A DNA stretch of 64,000 nt from Phycisphaerales bacterium Planc_01 (GTDB taxonomy: Bacteria; Planctomycetota; Phycisphaerae; Sedimentisphaerales; Anaerobacaceae), in assembly GCA_001603075.1 (NCBI GenBank), contig LVBB01000128.1, forward strand, positions 1 to 64,000, in the 5' to 3' direction. The notes under the pieces are model-generated. The model was not told the origin of the DNA and ran no database searches. It saw only the letters and a program-made list of their open reading frames with translations. Made by a program: the position numbers and the translations under genes. Below, piece after piece: positions 1 through 8,385 of the stretch. The first letter of the stretch is position 1. Each line of letters begins with the position of its first letter.

Positions 1-24
1 TCATTCGCCCCTGCCGCGCCGGTG

Positions 25-1476
25 TCAGACGACGTAGGTCGAGGCGGAGGTTTCGCCGCCCCGGCCGGTCCAGTTGGTATGGAAGAACTCGCCTCGCGGC
101 TTGTCCACCCGCTCGTACGTGTGCGCGCCGAAGTAGTCGCGCTGCGCCTGGAGCAGGTTCGCCGGCAGACGGGCGTGACGGTACCCGTCGAAGTACGCCA
201 GCGCCGTGCTGATGGCGGGGATGGGAATGCCCAGTTCGACCGCCGTCATCGCCACACGACGCCAGGAGGCCTGGGCTTTCTGCATCGCCTTCTTGAAGAA
301 CGGATCAAGCAGCAGGTTCGTCAGATCGGGATTGTTGTCAAAGGCCTCCTTGATCTTGCCGAGGAAGGCCGAGCGGATGATGCAGCCGCCGCGCCACATC
401 AGGGCGATGCCGCCGTAGTTGAGGTTCCACTGGTGCTCGGCCGCCGCCGCACGCATCAGTTGATAGCCCTGGGCATAGCTGACGATCTTGGCTGCATAGA
501 GGGCGTGACGCAGGTCTGTGAGGAACGCCTTCTTGTCGCCCTGGAACTTTGTCTTCGGGCCGGAGAGGATCTTCGAGGCCGCGACGCGCTCGTCCTTCAG
601 TGCCGACAGGCACCGTGCGAACACCGCCTCGGCGATCAGCGTCAGCGGCTGGCCCAGGTCCAGCGCCTCGATGGCGGTCCACTTGCCCGTGCCCTTTTGA
701 CCGGCGGTGTCGAGGATCAGATCGATAACGGCCTTGCCGTTCTCATCCTTGTAAGCCAGGATGTCACGCGTGATCTCGATCAGGTAGGAATCCAGTTCGC
801 CCTTGTTCCATGTGGCGAACGCCTTGTGCATTTCCTCGTTGGTCATGCCGAGACCTTCTTTCATCATCTGATAGGTCTCGCAGATCATCTGCATGTCACC
901 GTATTCGATTCCGTTGTGGACCATCTTGACGAAGTGGCCGGCGCCGTTCTCGCCGACCCAGTCGCAGCAGGGCTCGCCGTCGTCGGTCTTGGCGCAGATC
1001 GACTGGAAGATGGGTTTGACCGCAGGCCAGGCCTTGGGCGATCCGCCGGGCATCATGGACGGCCCCAGCAGGGCGCCCTCTTCGCCTCCGGAGACGCCGG
1101 TGCCGATGTAGAGCATGCCTTTGCCCTCGACGTAGGCGGTCCGCCGGATCGTGTCGGGGAAGTGGCTGTTGCCGCCGTCGATGACGATGTCGCCCTTTTC
1201 CAGGTGCGGCAGGACCGCATCAATGAACTGATCGACCGGCGCGCCGGCCTTGACCATCAGCATCACCTTGCGCGGCTTCTTGAGGTTTGCCGTCAGCTCG
1301 TCGATCGAACGGCAGCCGATGATCTTCTTGCCCTTGGCCCGACCGTTGACGAAGTCGTCCACCTTCGAGACGGTCCGATTGAAGCAGGCGACCGTGAAGC
1401 CCTTGCTCTCCATGTTCAGGATCAGGTTCTCACCCATGACGGCCAGACCGATCACGCCAATATCCGCTTTCGCCAT
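25..1476 (-). CDS. gnd: 6-phosphogluconate dehydrogenase, decarboxylating
   Basis: This 483-residue cytosolic enzyme oxidatively decarboxylates 6-phosphogluconate to ribulose 5-phosphate in the oxidative pentose phosphate pathway. The N-terminus carries the nucleotide-binding fingerprint (GLAVMGENLILNM, residues about 10-22). The substrate-binding GVSGGEEGA stretch follows near residue 130, and the catalytic lysine lies in GHFVKMVHNGIEYGDMQ near residue 185. The length matches the long dimeric form of the family. The ATG is preceded by an AAAGGAG ribosome binding site. The gene stands alone and is divergent from the SIR2-like gene. The family call is secure; cofactor preference (NADP or NAD) cannot be read from sequence by eye. 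Confidence 0.97.
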   Translation of the reverse strand: MAKADIGVIGLAVMGENLILNMESKGFTVACFNRTVSKVDDFVNGRAKGKKIIGCRSIDELTANLKKPRKVMLMVKAGAPVDQFIDAVLPHLEKGDIVIDGGNSHFPDTIRRTAYVEGKGMLYIGTGVSGGEEGALLGPSMMPGGSPKAWPAVKPIFQSICAKTDDGEPCCDWVGENGAGHFVKMVHNGIEYGDMQMICETYQMMKEGLGMTNEEMHKAFATWNKGELDSYLIEITRDILAYKDENGKAVIDLILDTAGQKGTGKWTAIEALDLGQPLTLIAEAVFARCLSALKDERVAASKILSGPKTKFQGDKKAFLTDLRHALYAAKIVSYAQGYQLMRAAAAEHQWNLNYGGIALMWRGGCIIRSAFLGKIKEAFDNNPDLTNLLLDPFFKKAMQKAQASWRRVAMTAVELGIPIPAISTALAYFDGYRHARLPANLLQAQRDYFGAHTYERVDKPRGEFFHTNWTGRGGETSASTYVV

Positions 1477-1828
1477 GATGCCGCGCTCCTTTGCTCGATA
1501 TCCGGTTGCTGGTTCCTGCCCATCCTACGTCCACCCGCCCGGTGCGTTCACCCCCGCCCCGCACCATGCGGGCAAACCATTCTCGCGATTTCCTCCGCCC
1601 ACGCAAGCCAAATCCCCCCCAACCCCGATTCTCCACTGGTTCTGGGCTTTGCCGTCCTCCAGGCCCTCTTGTCTTCCTGAGCGTCAGCGAAGGACCTGGG
1701 CCATCGAGCCGAAGGCAACATCAGCTTGCAGGACCGACCTGCCACCTGATATACTCCCCCGGAGAGACTCGGAACTGTCCAGAGCAGGGTGTGCGTTTAC
1801 GCGCCTATTCGATGAGGAACGAATTGCC
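1477..1828. other. intergenic region between gnd and the SIR2-like gene
   Basis: A 352-base gap separates the divergent gnd and SIR2-like genes. I see no convincing gene here; open frames crossing it have no recognisable protein features. It contains a probable extended -10 promoter for the SIR2-like gene at about 1747-1755. The 5' untranslated region of that gene would be roughly 65 bases. Confidence 0.6.
1726..1755 (+). promoter_or_regulatory. probable extended -10 promoter of the SIR2-like gene
   Basis: TATACT at 1750-1755 matches the -10 consensus at five of six positions and is preceded by TG one base upstream (1747-1748), the extended -10 pattern. A weak -35 (TTGCAG, 1726-1731) lies 18 bases upstream. 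Predicted transcription would begin near 1762, about 67 bases before the ATG at 1829. This is inferred from sequence only. Confidence 0.45.
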
Positions 1829-2824
1829 ATGATCGAGAAGCGAACCGTTTTCGTGCTTGGCGCCGGTGCCAGTTGCCCGTATGGGTTCCCTACGGCGAGG
1901 GGGCTCAGATCGGACATCATCGCAAACTTCGTGTCCAGATATAAGAAGCTGCTCACCGATCGTGAAGGTCTTGGTGTTGCTGGAATCAACAGCGGATATC
2001 CGCGTCTCGAAGACGGTCGTGATTTCGAAAAACGCTTTGACCGGTCCAGCACCGAATCAGTGGACCTCTTTCTCGCGAGGAACCCTGCGCTCGCCGAGAT
2101 CGGAAAGATGGCCATTTGCATGAGCATCCTCTTCGCGGAGCAGAATAGTCACTTCAGAGAACGCGTCAAGGATCCGAACCAGGATTGGTACTTCTACCTG
2201 TTCAGCAGGCTGTCGCGAGATCTTACTGACAGGAGTGGCCTTCAGGAGCTCAGCAAGAACAACGTCGCGTTTGTCACATTCAACTATGACCGTTCACTCG
2301 AACACTTCCTCTATGAGAGCGTTTTGAACAGTTTCGAGGAAGCTGATCCAACGACAGTAGCCGAACAGGTCAACAGACTGGTTACCATACATGTATACGG
2401 AGCGCTTGCACCATTGGATTGGCAGGTCACTGATCCGCAGAACGCACCCGAATATGGCAAGTACGGGGCATTGCCCCACCTCAACTTGCCTGCAGTGGCG
2501 GACAACCTGCACATTGTCCATGAGAAGAAGGAGAATCCGAACATCGAAAAGGCGCGGGAGCGAATCTCGAAGGCGGATCGCATCTTCTTCCTTGGCTTTG
2601 GCTATGCGAAGGAGAACTTGGAGGCTCTCGGACTGCCTGAAGTGCTGCAGCCGATGCAGCGCATCTACGGGACCGGCATGGGCTGGACGCAGAAGGAGAT
2701 TCATGGGATTACCAATCAGCTTGGAATAGGCTTGGGCCACAGCGAAAAAGACAGGCCAAACAGGTCCAGCCAAGTGCAGATCAGGGATTGTGACTGCGTG
2801 GCGTTGCTGCGGGAGTTTCTCTGA
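1829..2824 (+). CDS. SIR2-like domain protein, putative NAD-consuming defence effector
   Basis: A 331-residue protein without signal peptide or membrane segment. It shows the layout of the SIR2-like family found in phage-defence loci: a nucleotide-binding GAGAS at residues 11-15, a TFNYD-type motif at about 150-154, and a distal FLGFGYAKENL segment near 253-263. Relatives hydrolyse NAD+ when triggered by infection; that activity is inferred, not shown. At the place where sirtuins usually have catalytic His before Gly, this protein reads HVYG (188-191), so Tyr occupies that slot. The ATG at 1829 has GAGGAA upstream; the open frame continues further 5' but reads as non-coding. It is followed 22 bases later by a DUF3800 gene. 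Base composition is lower in GC than the neighbours, suggesting transfer. Confidence 0.8.
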   Translation: MIEKRTVFVLGAGASCPYGFPTARGLRSDIIANFVSRYKKLLTDREGLGVAGINSGYPRLEDGRDFEKRFDRSSTESVDLFLARNPALAEIGKMAICMSILFAEQNSHFRERVKDPNQDWYFYLFSRLSRDLTDRSGLQELSKNNVAFVTFNYDRSLEHFLYESVLNSFEEADPTTVAEQVNRLVTIHVYGALAPLDWQVTDPQNAPEYGKYGALPHLNLPAVADNLHIVHEKKENPNIEKARERISKADRIFFLGFGYAKENLEALGLPEVLQPMQRIYGTGMGWTQKEIHGITNQLGIGLGHSEKDRPNRSSQVQIRDCDCVALLREFL

Positions 2825-2846
2825 ACCGCCTGGCGAGGCATGCGAT

Positions 2847-3710
2847 ATGAGTTGGCTGTTGTTTCTTGACGAGAGTGGGCACGATCGGCGGACTATGCCT
2901 TATGAAGTCCATGGCGGGTTCGCGATCCATGCATCGAAGCTGTGGCCATTCATCTCGGCCGTGAAGACGCTGGAACAGTGCACGTTTGGAGCGCACCTTC
3001 ATCAATTTGGTTCGGAGCTCAAGGGTTCCCGACTCCTCGATAAGGACCGATTCGAGTGGGAGCGTCAGGGGCCACGCATGGACGATGCGTCACGTCGCAA
3101 ACATGCGCTCAATTTCCTGAACAACGGCAAGCAGGGGCGAACGCCGAGGCGAGATGAGTTCACAGCATATGGCCAGGCTTGCATTCATGTAGCCGAAGGT
3201 GTCATCCAATTGCTTGCCAGTCACGACGCGAAGGTATTCGCTGCGGCAATACCCCATTTGCCGAGACCGAAGACGATGCTTGAGGACTTCTTGCGGAAGG
3301 ACCTGGTATTCTTGCTGGAGCGGTATTTCTATTTTCTCGAGTCATGGCGTGAAATGGGCTTGCTGGTGATGGATGGTTCCGAAAAGCAGGCGGACCGGAA
3401 GCTTGTTCGACGAATGGAATCGTATTTCACACGAACCACGCATGGGCGGCAGCGCACACAGTGGATTGTGCCTGTGCCGATGTTCGTCGAATCGGATATG
3501 GCCTATGGTGTGCAGGTCGCGGACCTGTGCATCTACTGCCTGAATTGGGGCTGGCGATTGCCAGAGATGACTCAGCCTGTGCGCCCGGAGATTGAGCTAT
3601 TCGCATGGCTCATCAAGAACATCATCTGGCATGGCGAGGGGTGTCGTGAGGGAAAGGTCTTCAAGACACACGGCGCATTCTACGTTTCAGATCCCTACGA
3701 GGCCCGGTGA
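2847..3710 (+). CDS. DUF3800 family protein, putative RNase H-fold nuclease
   Basis: This 287-residue soluble protein has the hallmarks of DUF3800. FLDESG sits at the extreme N-terminus (residues 6-11, acidic D8 and E9), a central VMDGSEKQ block lies at 174-181 with D176, and the C-terminal VQVADL motif is at 222-227 with D226. These acidic residues fit the proposed metal-binding site of the family, predicted to adopt an RNase H-like fold. No activity is established for the family that I can name. The ATG at 2847 is chosen because GGCGAGG lies just upstream and the FLDESG motif then falls at its usual place. It is co-directional with and 22 bases from the SIR2-like gene, so the two probably form one unit. 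Confidence 0.8.
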   Translation: MSWLLFLDESGHDRRTMPYEVHGGFAIHASKLWPFISAVKTLEQCTFGAHLHQFGSELKGSRLLDKDRFEWERQGPRMDDASRRKHALNFLNNGKQGRTPRRDEFTAYGQACIHVAEGVIQLLASHDAKVFAAAIPHLPRPKTMLEDFLRKDLVFLLERYFYFLESWREMGLLVMDGSEKQADRKLVRRMESYFTRTTHGRQRTQWIVPVPMFVESDMAYGVQVADLCIYCLNWGWRLPEMTQPVRPEIELFAWLIKNIIWHGEGCREGKVFKTHGAFYVSDPYEAR

Positions 3711-3897
3711 GCGCAAAAAAAGAGGAGACAACGCGTTCGGGGCCACCGTAGCAGCCCCTTGGCTGAGTCTCCACATATAATATCGTCTTAATTCCCTTGT
3801 TGTTCAAGTCCAATCTTCAGAATTCTGGGTTCCCGAACAGTCTGATAACACCCCAATTCATGTATACTCTTTTATGACAATGGTTTGCGGGTGTCCA

Positions 3898-4231
3898 TCA
3901 GAGGAAGCGGGTGCGGGTGGACCAGAGGCCGAGGGCGGGGTTGGAGATGTAGAAGATGGTTTCGCCATCGACGGCGTTGAAGCCGTCTTTGAGTTTCTTG
4001 GGGTCGTACTTGGCCATCATCTTCCCGAGGTCGGTGTAGCGGAAGTTGACGCTTTCGATCTGCTCTTGGGTCAGGCGGCCCGGGCAGTAGGTGACGCGGA
4101 AGCGGCCCTCGGTCGAGCCGTGGATCAGGTGGGCGGCGGCGCTGAGGTTGGCGCGAAGGTTCTCGTTCTCGGCGACCAGTTGCAGGACGCGGTCGGTGCC
4201 GGCGTAACCGTACTTGCCCCACGATCGGTGC
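3898..4231 (-). pseudogene. truncated gene remnant, C-terminal part of an unidentified enzyme
   Basis: On the minus strand about 110 residues read as genuine protein, including segments AAHLIHGSTEGRFRVTYCPG and IFYISNPALGLW, ending at a TGA at 3898-3900. Upstream of roughly position 4231 the same frame turns into low-quality sequence and runs into the 3' end of the esterase gene, with no start codon or ribosome site in a sensible place. The simplest reading is a 5'-deleted remnant of a larger gene. The tail resembles, from memory and weakly, the C-terminus of lactate-racemase-like (DUF2088) proteins; I would not rely on that. The 5' boundary is approximate. Confidence 0.5.
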
Positions 4232-4331
4232 TCCGAGCGTTGGGCGACGTTATTGTCGCGATTTGCCGCGCCCCTGCAAGTCAAATCCCGCGTGACCCGA
4301 GCATCGTGACTCGGCTGACCGATCACGGCTT

Positions 4332-5525
4332 TCACCAGTTCCAGGGCAGGGGGGCGTCGGAGGCGACGGCGTGGGCCGGGCGCGGGTGCCCGGCGTTGAA
4401 GACGTAGAGATCCTCGATTTTCTCGATGACGACAGGGGTCTCGTCGATGCGGCCGTCGGGCCCGATCACGTCGGCCAGCGACAGGCCCAGATGGTTGGCG
4501 AGAAACCTGTAGGCCCCGATCCGCTTGGACCAGCCGTAGTCGTGGCCCTCGTCGGGCAGGTGCCAGTTCTCCACACGGGATTCGGCCCCGTACAGGCGAT
4601 ACACGTTCCGGATGTAGGGGAACTCGACGTCAGGTGTGTTCTTCGTCCAGTCCTGGCCGTTGGAGACGATCAACTGCGGACGCGGGGCGGCCATCGCCGC
4701 GATGTCGGTGTTGTTCGTTTCATGGAAGCGGCTCTTGTGAACGGGCAGGCCGCTCTCGCATACGCAGCCGCCGAAGAAATGGGCCGAGACCATCACGACG
4801 GGGACCGAGACCGCGATGCGATCGTCCACCGCCGTCAGCAGGAACGTCTGCGTGCCACCGCCGGAGGCCCCGGTGATGGCGATCCGGGACGAATCAACGT
4901 CCGCTCTCGTACAGAGGTAGTCCAGCAAGCGAATGCTGTTCCAGAGCTGTATCTTCAGCGCATCGGGCCGTCGGTGTTCCCAGCCGGCGTTGGCCCAGTC
5001 GCCGTAGCCGACCATGTCGTAGGACAGCACGATGGCCCCCATACGGGCCAGCGTCCCGCATCGCTTTTGCATATCGGGACGAAACCGGCCATAGTCTTCA
5101 CGACTGCTCCAGTGCCCATGTGAACAAAGAACCGCCGGGAACGGCCCGGCGCCGGCGTTCGGGCGATAGAGGCTGCCGGTGACGAAGACGCCGGGCAGGC
5201 TCTCGATGGCGATGTTCTCGACGGTGTAGTCGTCGTATTGCCGCAGGTTCCGGATGATCGGGTTCAGCGCGCATTTTTGGGGCAGGGGCAACAGCCCCGC
5301 GCCGCGCAGAATGGCCTCGCGATTGGTCCGGGCCCGCTGTTGCCATTCGGCGAGGTTCGAATATGTCTGGGCAAACCGCGCCAGTTGTACCTTCGCCTCT
5401 TCCTCGGTCTGGTAGTTGCCCACGCAGAGTTGCGGTTCATCTGTATCCTGGGCCGTGACCGGTCCGTTCAGCAGCATCACCACAACAAACACGCCGGTCA
5501 GGCTGTTGCGCACTCGTCGTTGCAT
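4332..5525 (-). CDS. secreted alpha/beta hydrolase, acetyl xylan esterase-like
   Basis: A 397-residue exported esterase-type hydrolase, probably removing acyl groups from polysaccharides. A signal peptide ends near residue 25 (hydrophobic VFVVVMLLNGPVTAQ). The nucleophile elbow GASGGG places Ser at 221; D292 in SNGQDWT and H328 in DEGHDY fit the other triad members. The region SHGHWSSREDYGR near 135 fits the oxyanion loop. The ATG at 5525 is preferred over an ATG 11 codons upstream because AGGAGA lies directly before it. It follows the heparinase-type lyase by 36 bases on the same strand, suggesting co-transcription and joint action on a polysaccharide. Confidence 0.82.
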   Translation of the reverse strand: MQRRVRNSLTGVFVVVMLLNGPVTAQDTDEPQLCVGNYQTEEEAKVQLARFAQTYSNLAEWQQRARTNREAILRGAGLLPLPQKCALNPIIRNLRQYDDYTVENIAIESLPGVFVTGSLYRPNAGAGPFPAVLCSHGHWSSREDYGRFRPDMQKRCGTLARMGAIVLSYDMVGYGDWANAGWEHRRPDALKIQLWNSIRLLDYLCTRADVDSSRIAITGASGGGTQTFLLTAVDDRIAVSVPVVMVSAHFFGGCVCESGLPVHKSRFHETNNTDIAAMAAPRPQLIVSNGQDWTKNTPDVEFPYIRNVYRLYGAESRVENWHLPDEGHDYGWSKRIGAYRFLANHLGLSLADVIGPDGRIDETPVVIEKIEDLYVFNAGHPRPAHAVASDAPLPWNW

Positions 5526-5561
5526 CGTTTCGTCTCCTTTGATGGTCTGGGGATCCACTTG

Positions 5562-7427
5562 TCACCACTGTGCCAGCGGTTTGATCTCGGGGATGCCGGC
5601 CTGCTGTCCATCGGCCCGGACAGGTGCGAACAGGACGGCGATACGCACGTCGCCCTGCGCATCGGCCAGCCGGGCCAGCAGACGCTTGACTCCTTTGTTC
5701 GTCCTCTGGGGCGGCTCCTGCTCGGCCGAGCCGACCGTGAACGCCGCTCCTGCAGGGCTCAGAAGTCGCACGACAAGCTCCTTGCCATCGAGTTTCAATC
5801 TGGCGACCGAACCGTCCTCGATCCGAATGTCCGCATCGGTCGTCATGCCCCAGACCACGTCGCACGGCTTCTCGATGGCGAACTCGTCCTGGACGAGCAC
5901 CGCCCTCCGGCTGCCAACCATCTTCACGCCGCGAGAAGCGGACTTGGCGAACCTGGCATATGCCTGCGTCAGATCGACGATCGCAGAAGGATCGGTCTCG
6001 TTCATCTTCGTGCTGGTGAAGGTCGATTTGGCCAGGGCGTCCTGGTCCTCGCCGCCCAGCATACAGATGTTGTGGCTGGCTGAATTCAGCCGGTGATACG
6101 ACCAGCGTTGTCCTCCCGGCCGGCTCTCCCAGTAGCCGGGCAGGTTGTAGTTGTCGGCGCCAAGATCGCGGGCCCAGCGGACGCCGAGGGCGTCCAGCTC
6201 GAAGTTGCCGAGATCGAGATGCCCGTGATTGACCTGGTTGTAGCCCGCCTTGATCCCGACGAAGAGCGCGTCGGGGTCGTCCCAGGCGCTTCGCATCGTG
6301 ACGACCTCGACCGGACCGCGAAAGTAGCGGTCGAGCTGGCGTCGGGCGGCACTGGCCCGCGGCTTGGCCGTGTACCAGACGAGATGGGCCGCACTGGCCG
6401 GTCGCCTGGCAATCTCCTCGTGCTCGGCGTATGCGTACAGCGGATTGTGAAACGTGCGGGCCAGCCAGAACATGCAGGCCATCGGTCGGCGGGCACTGCG
6501 CTCTCCGACATCGGCCAGGTTCAGGTACAGGCCGGTGGGCCCCGTTGTGTGGATCGGGAAATCTCCGGCCTTCGAGAGGCCTTCGACGTCGAGCAGTCCG
6601 AACGTGCTGCCCAGCGCCGTATCGAGAGCCGTCAGCCCGTACGCCGTATAATGCGTCGCATAGCTCCAGTAGCCCGGCCCTTCGCCCCAGGCGCCGTCGG
6701 GCGCGTAGGTCTTCAGCGCCAGAGGCAGCGACTCGACGGCCGCCGGGACGATCCGCTCGGCATAGCTCGGCTCGATGTCGGCGATGGCGAGGGCCCCCAC
6801 GATCATCCCGCCGTTGCAGACCTGGTTCCAGTTGTGATCGCTCCGAGCCCACCAGCCGTTGGATTCGTACACCTTCAGACCGGGCTCCAGGCCCTTCTCG
6901 ATCAGGGCCCGAACGATCGTGGCCCTTGTATCGGGGTCGAGATACGCGTGCAGCCAGTCGTACCCAACGCCCACCGCATGGCTCATCTCGGCCGTATCGA
7001 GGAAGTGCGAAGGGTTCCAATCCGGAAATGCACAGACCTCCAGGAGATTCGCCCTGGCCTTGGCGGCATAGCGTTCGTCGCCGGTCCAGCGATAGGCCAG
7101 GGCCAGAGAGTAGATGCGACGCAGGCAATCCCGACTGACGCTGAGCAGACGCGGTCCGACCTTCTCATACACCAGCGGCGGCCTCTTCAGACACGCCTCG
7201 GCGTCGGCACGCACGTCGTCCCAGCATTTCTGCAGAGCCGAGTCCTCCACCATCGCCGCCCTGAGCCACATCAGGTCTTTGTCCTTGAGCATGAGTCTGG
7301 GATGGCCCTTGTCCAATGAGGTGAGGAAATCGTCAGCAACGACGGTTGGTTGCGCCACGGCGCCGACCGCCAGAACAAGCGAAGCGGCCAGAGAGAGGAT
7401 CAGAAAATCAGACGTGCGTTTCATCAC
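5562..7427 (-). CDS. heparinase II/III family polysaccharide lyase, secreted
   Basis: A 621-residue protein with an N-terminal signal peptide (LILSLAASLVLAVGAVAQ, cleavage near residue 25). An alpha-helical toroid region follows, with DWLHAYLDPDTRATIV near 158 and SDHNWNQVCNGG near 200. The C-terminal beta-sheet domain begins at about residue 370 with GYNQVNHGHLDLGNFELDALG, the signature of heparinase II/III-type lyases. Members cleave uronic-acid-containing glycans (heparin-like, alginate or oligouronides) by beta-elimination; the substrate here cannot be assigned. First gene of a two-gene unit with the downstream esterase. Length is usual for PL15/PL17-like relatives. Confidence 0.88.
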   Translation of the reverse strand: MMKRTSDFLILSLAASLVLAVGAVAQPTVVADDFLTSLDKGHPRLMLKDKDLMWLRAAMVEDSALQKCWDDVRADAEACLKRPPLVYEKVGPRLLSVSRDCLRRIYSLALAYRWTGDERYAAKARANLLEVCAFPDWNPSHFLDTAEMSHAVGVGYDWLHAYLDPDTRATIVRALIEKGLEPGLKVYESNGWWARSDHNWNQVCNGGMIVGALAIADIEPSYAERIVPAAVESLPLALKTYAPDGAWGEGPGYWSYATHYTAYGLTALDTALGSTFGLLDVEGLSKAGDFPIHTTGPTGLYLNLADVGERSARRPMACMFWLARTFHNPLYAYAEHEEIARRPASAAHLVWYTAKPRASAARRQLDRYFRGPVEVVTMRSAWDDPDALFVGIKAGYNQVNHGHLDLGNFELDALGVRWARDLGADNYNLPGYWESRPGGQRWSYHRLNSASHNICMLGGEDQDALAKSTFTSTKMNETDPSAIVDLTQAYARFAKSASRGVKMVGSRRAVLVQDEFAIEKPCDVVWGMTTDADIRIEDGSVARLKLDGKELVVRLLSPAGAAFTVGSAEQEPPQRTNKGVKRLLARLADAQGDVRIAVLFAPVRADGQQAGIPEIKPLAQW

Positions 7428-7488
7428 GGTCCTTTCAACGTGGCGACAGCCGATAGCGACCTCAAGGCCCCTGGTGATATCACTTCAC

Positions 7489-7518
7489 CTTATAGAGAAG
7501 ACATGATGGAGAATGCAA
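7489..7518 (-). promoter_or_regulatory. possible promoter of the lyase-esterase unit
   Basis: Reading the minus strand, TATAAG (7494-7489) matches the -10 consensus at five positions. An 18-base spacer separates it from a weak TTGCAT (7518-7513). It lies about 60 bases before the lyase start. Only the -10 is convincing. Confidence 0.3.
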
Positions 7519-7561
7519 GACAAATCCCCGTTGCCGTACGCCCTGACACCACCCCACGGCA

Positions 7562-7590
7562 TTGACAGGGCGGATCCGGCGGCCTATGAT
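7562..7590 (+). promoter_or_regulatory. sigma-70-type promoter of nagB
   Basis: TTGACA (7562-7567, perfect -35) and TATGAT (7585-7590, five of six) are separated by exactly 17 bases. Transcription would begin near 7597. An ATG at 7586 falls inside the -10, so it cannot be the nagB start; this supports the GTG at 7625. Confidence 0.7.
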
Positions 7591-7624
7591 CGCGTTGAAT
7601 CGCAAACCGATTGAGGAGTTCGCT

Positions 7625-8371
7625 GTGAACAGAGCCGTCTACAAGAGCAAGGACGACATGGGGGCCGCCGCCGGCAGCACCGCCGCTGGCGCCATCCGAC
7701 GGGCCATCGCCGACAAGAACCAGGCCAACATCATCCTCGCTACCGGCGCCAGTCAGTTCGAGATGCTCGAGCAACTGACCGTCTCCGACGCGATCGACTG
7801 GTCGAAGGTCACGATGTTCCATCTCGATGAGTACATCGGCCTGGGGCGCGACCACCCCGCCAGCTTCCGCAAATACCTTCAGGAGCGTTTCGTCGACAAA
7901 GTCGGCGCGCTCCAGGCCGTGCACTTCGTCAATGGCGATGCAGCGGACCCCGCCGCCGAGTGCGACCGGCTCGGCGACCTGATCCGCGCCCATCCGATCG
8001 ATGTCGCCTGCGTGGGGATCGGAGAGAACGGCCATCTGGCGTTCAATGATCCGCCCGCCGACTTCGAGACCGAGCAGCCGTATCTGGTCGTCGATCTCGA
8101 CGAACGCTGCCGGCAGCAGCAGCTCGGCGAAGGCTGGTTCGCGTCGCTGAAGGCCGTTCCCTCGCAAGCCATCTCGATGAGCATTCAGCAGATCCTCAAG
8201 AGTCGCAAGATCGTTGTCACCGTTCCGGACCGACGCAAAGCCGAGGCCGTCCGCAACACGCTGGAGGGCCCCGTGACGCCCCGATGTCCGGCGTCGATCC
8301 TCCAGCGGCACGAGCACTGTTCCATCTTCCTCGATGAAGCGGCCGCTTCGATGCTGTCGGTGAACTCGTGA
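7625..8371 (+). CDS. nagB: glucosamine-6-phosphate deaminase
   Basis: A 248-residue cytosolic enzyme converting glucosamine 6-phosphate to fructose 6-phosphate and ammonia. Motifs are HLDEY (66-70), which holds the proton-transfer acid, and [13 protein letters not shown] (131-143), which holds the active-site His at 137. A phosphate-binding ATGAS lies near residue 39. The GTG start at 7625 is chosen because GAGGAG lies seven bases upstream and the alternative ATG at 7586 sits inside the promoter. The stop overlaps or nearly abuts the following deacetylase gene, so the two form an amino-sugar catabolic unit. The length is normal for the family. Confidence 0.92.
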   Translation: MNRAVYKSKDDMGAAAGSTAAGAIRRAIADKNQANIILATGASQFEMLEQLTVSDAIDWSKVTMFHLDEYIGLGRDHPASFRKYLQERFVDKVGALQAVHFVNGDAADPAAECDRLGDLIRAHPIDVACVGIGENGHLAFNDPPADFETEQPYLVVDLDERCRQQQLGEGWFASLKAVPSQAISMSIQQILKSRKIVVTVPDRRKAEAVRNTLEGPVTPRCPASILQRHEHCSIFLDEAAASMLSVNS

Positions 8372-8385
8372 CGGGCGGTGGAATC

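Noticed and set aside
3776-3781. Perfect TATAAT downstream of the DUF3800 gene
   Set aside because: No -35 at acceptable spacing, and no plus-strand gene follows it.
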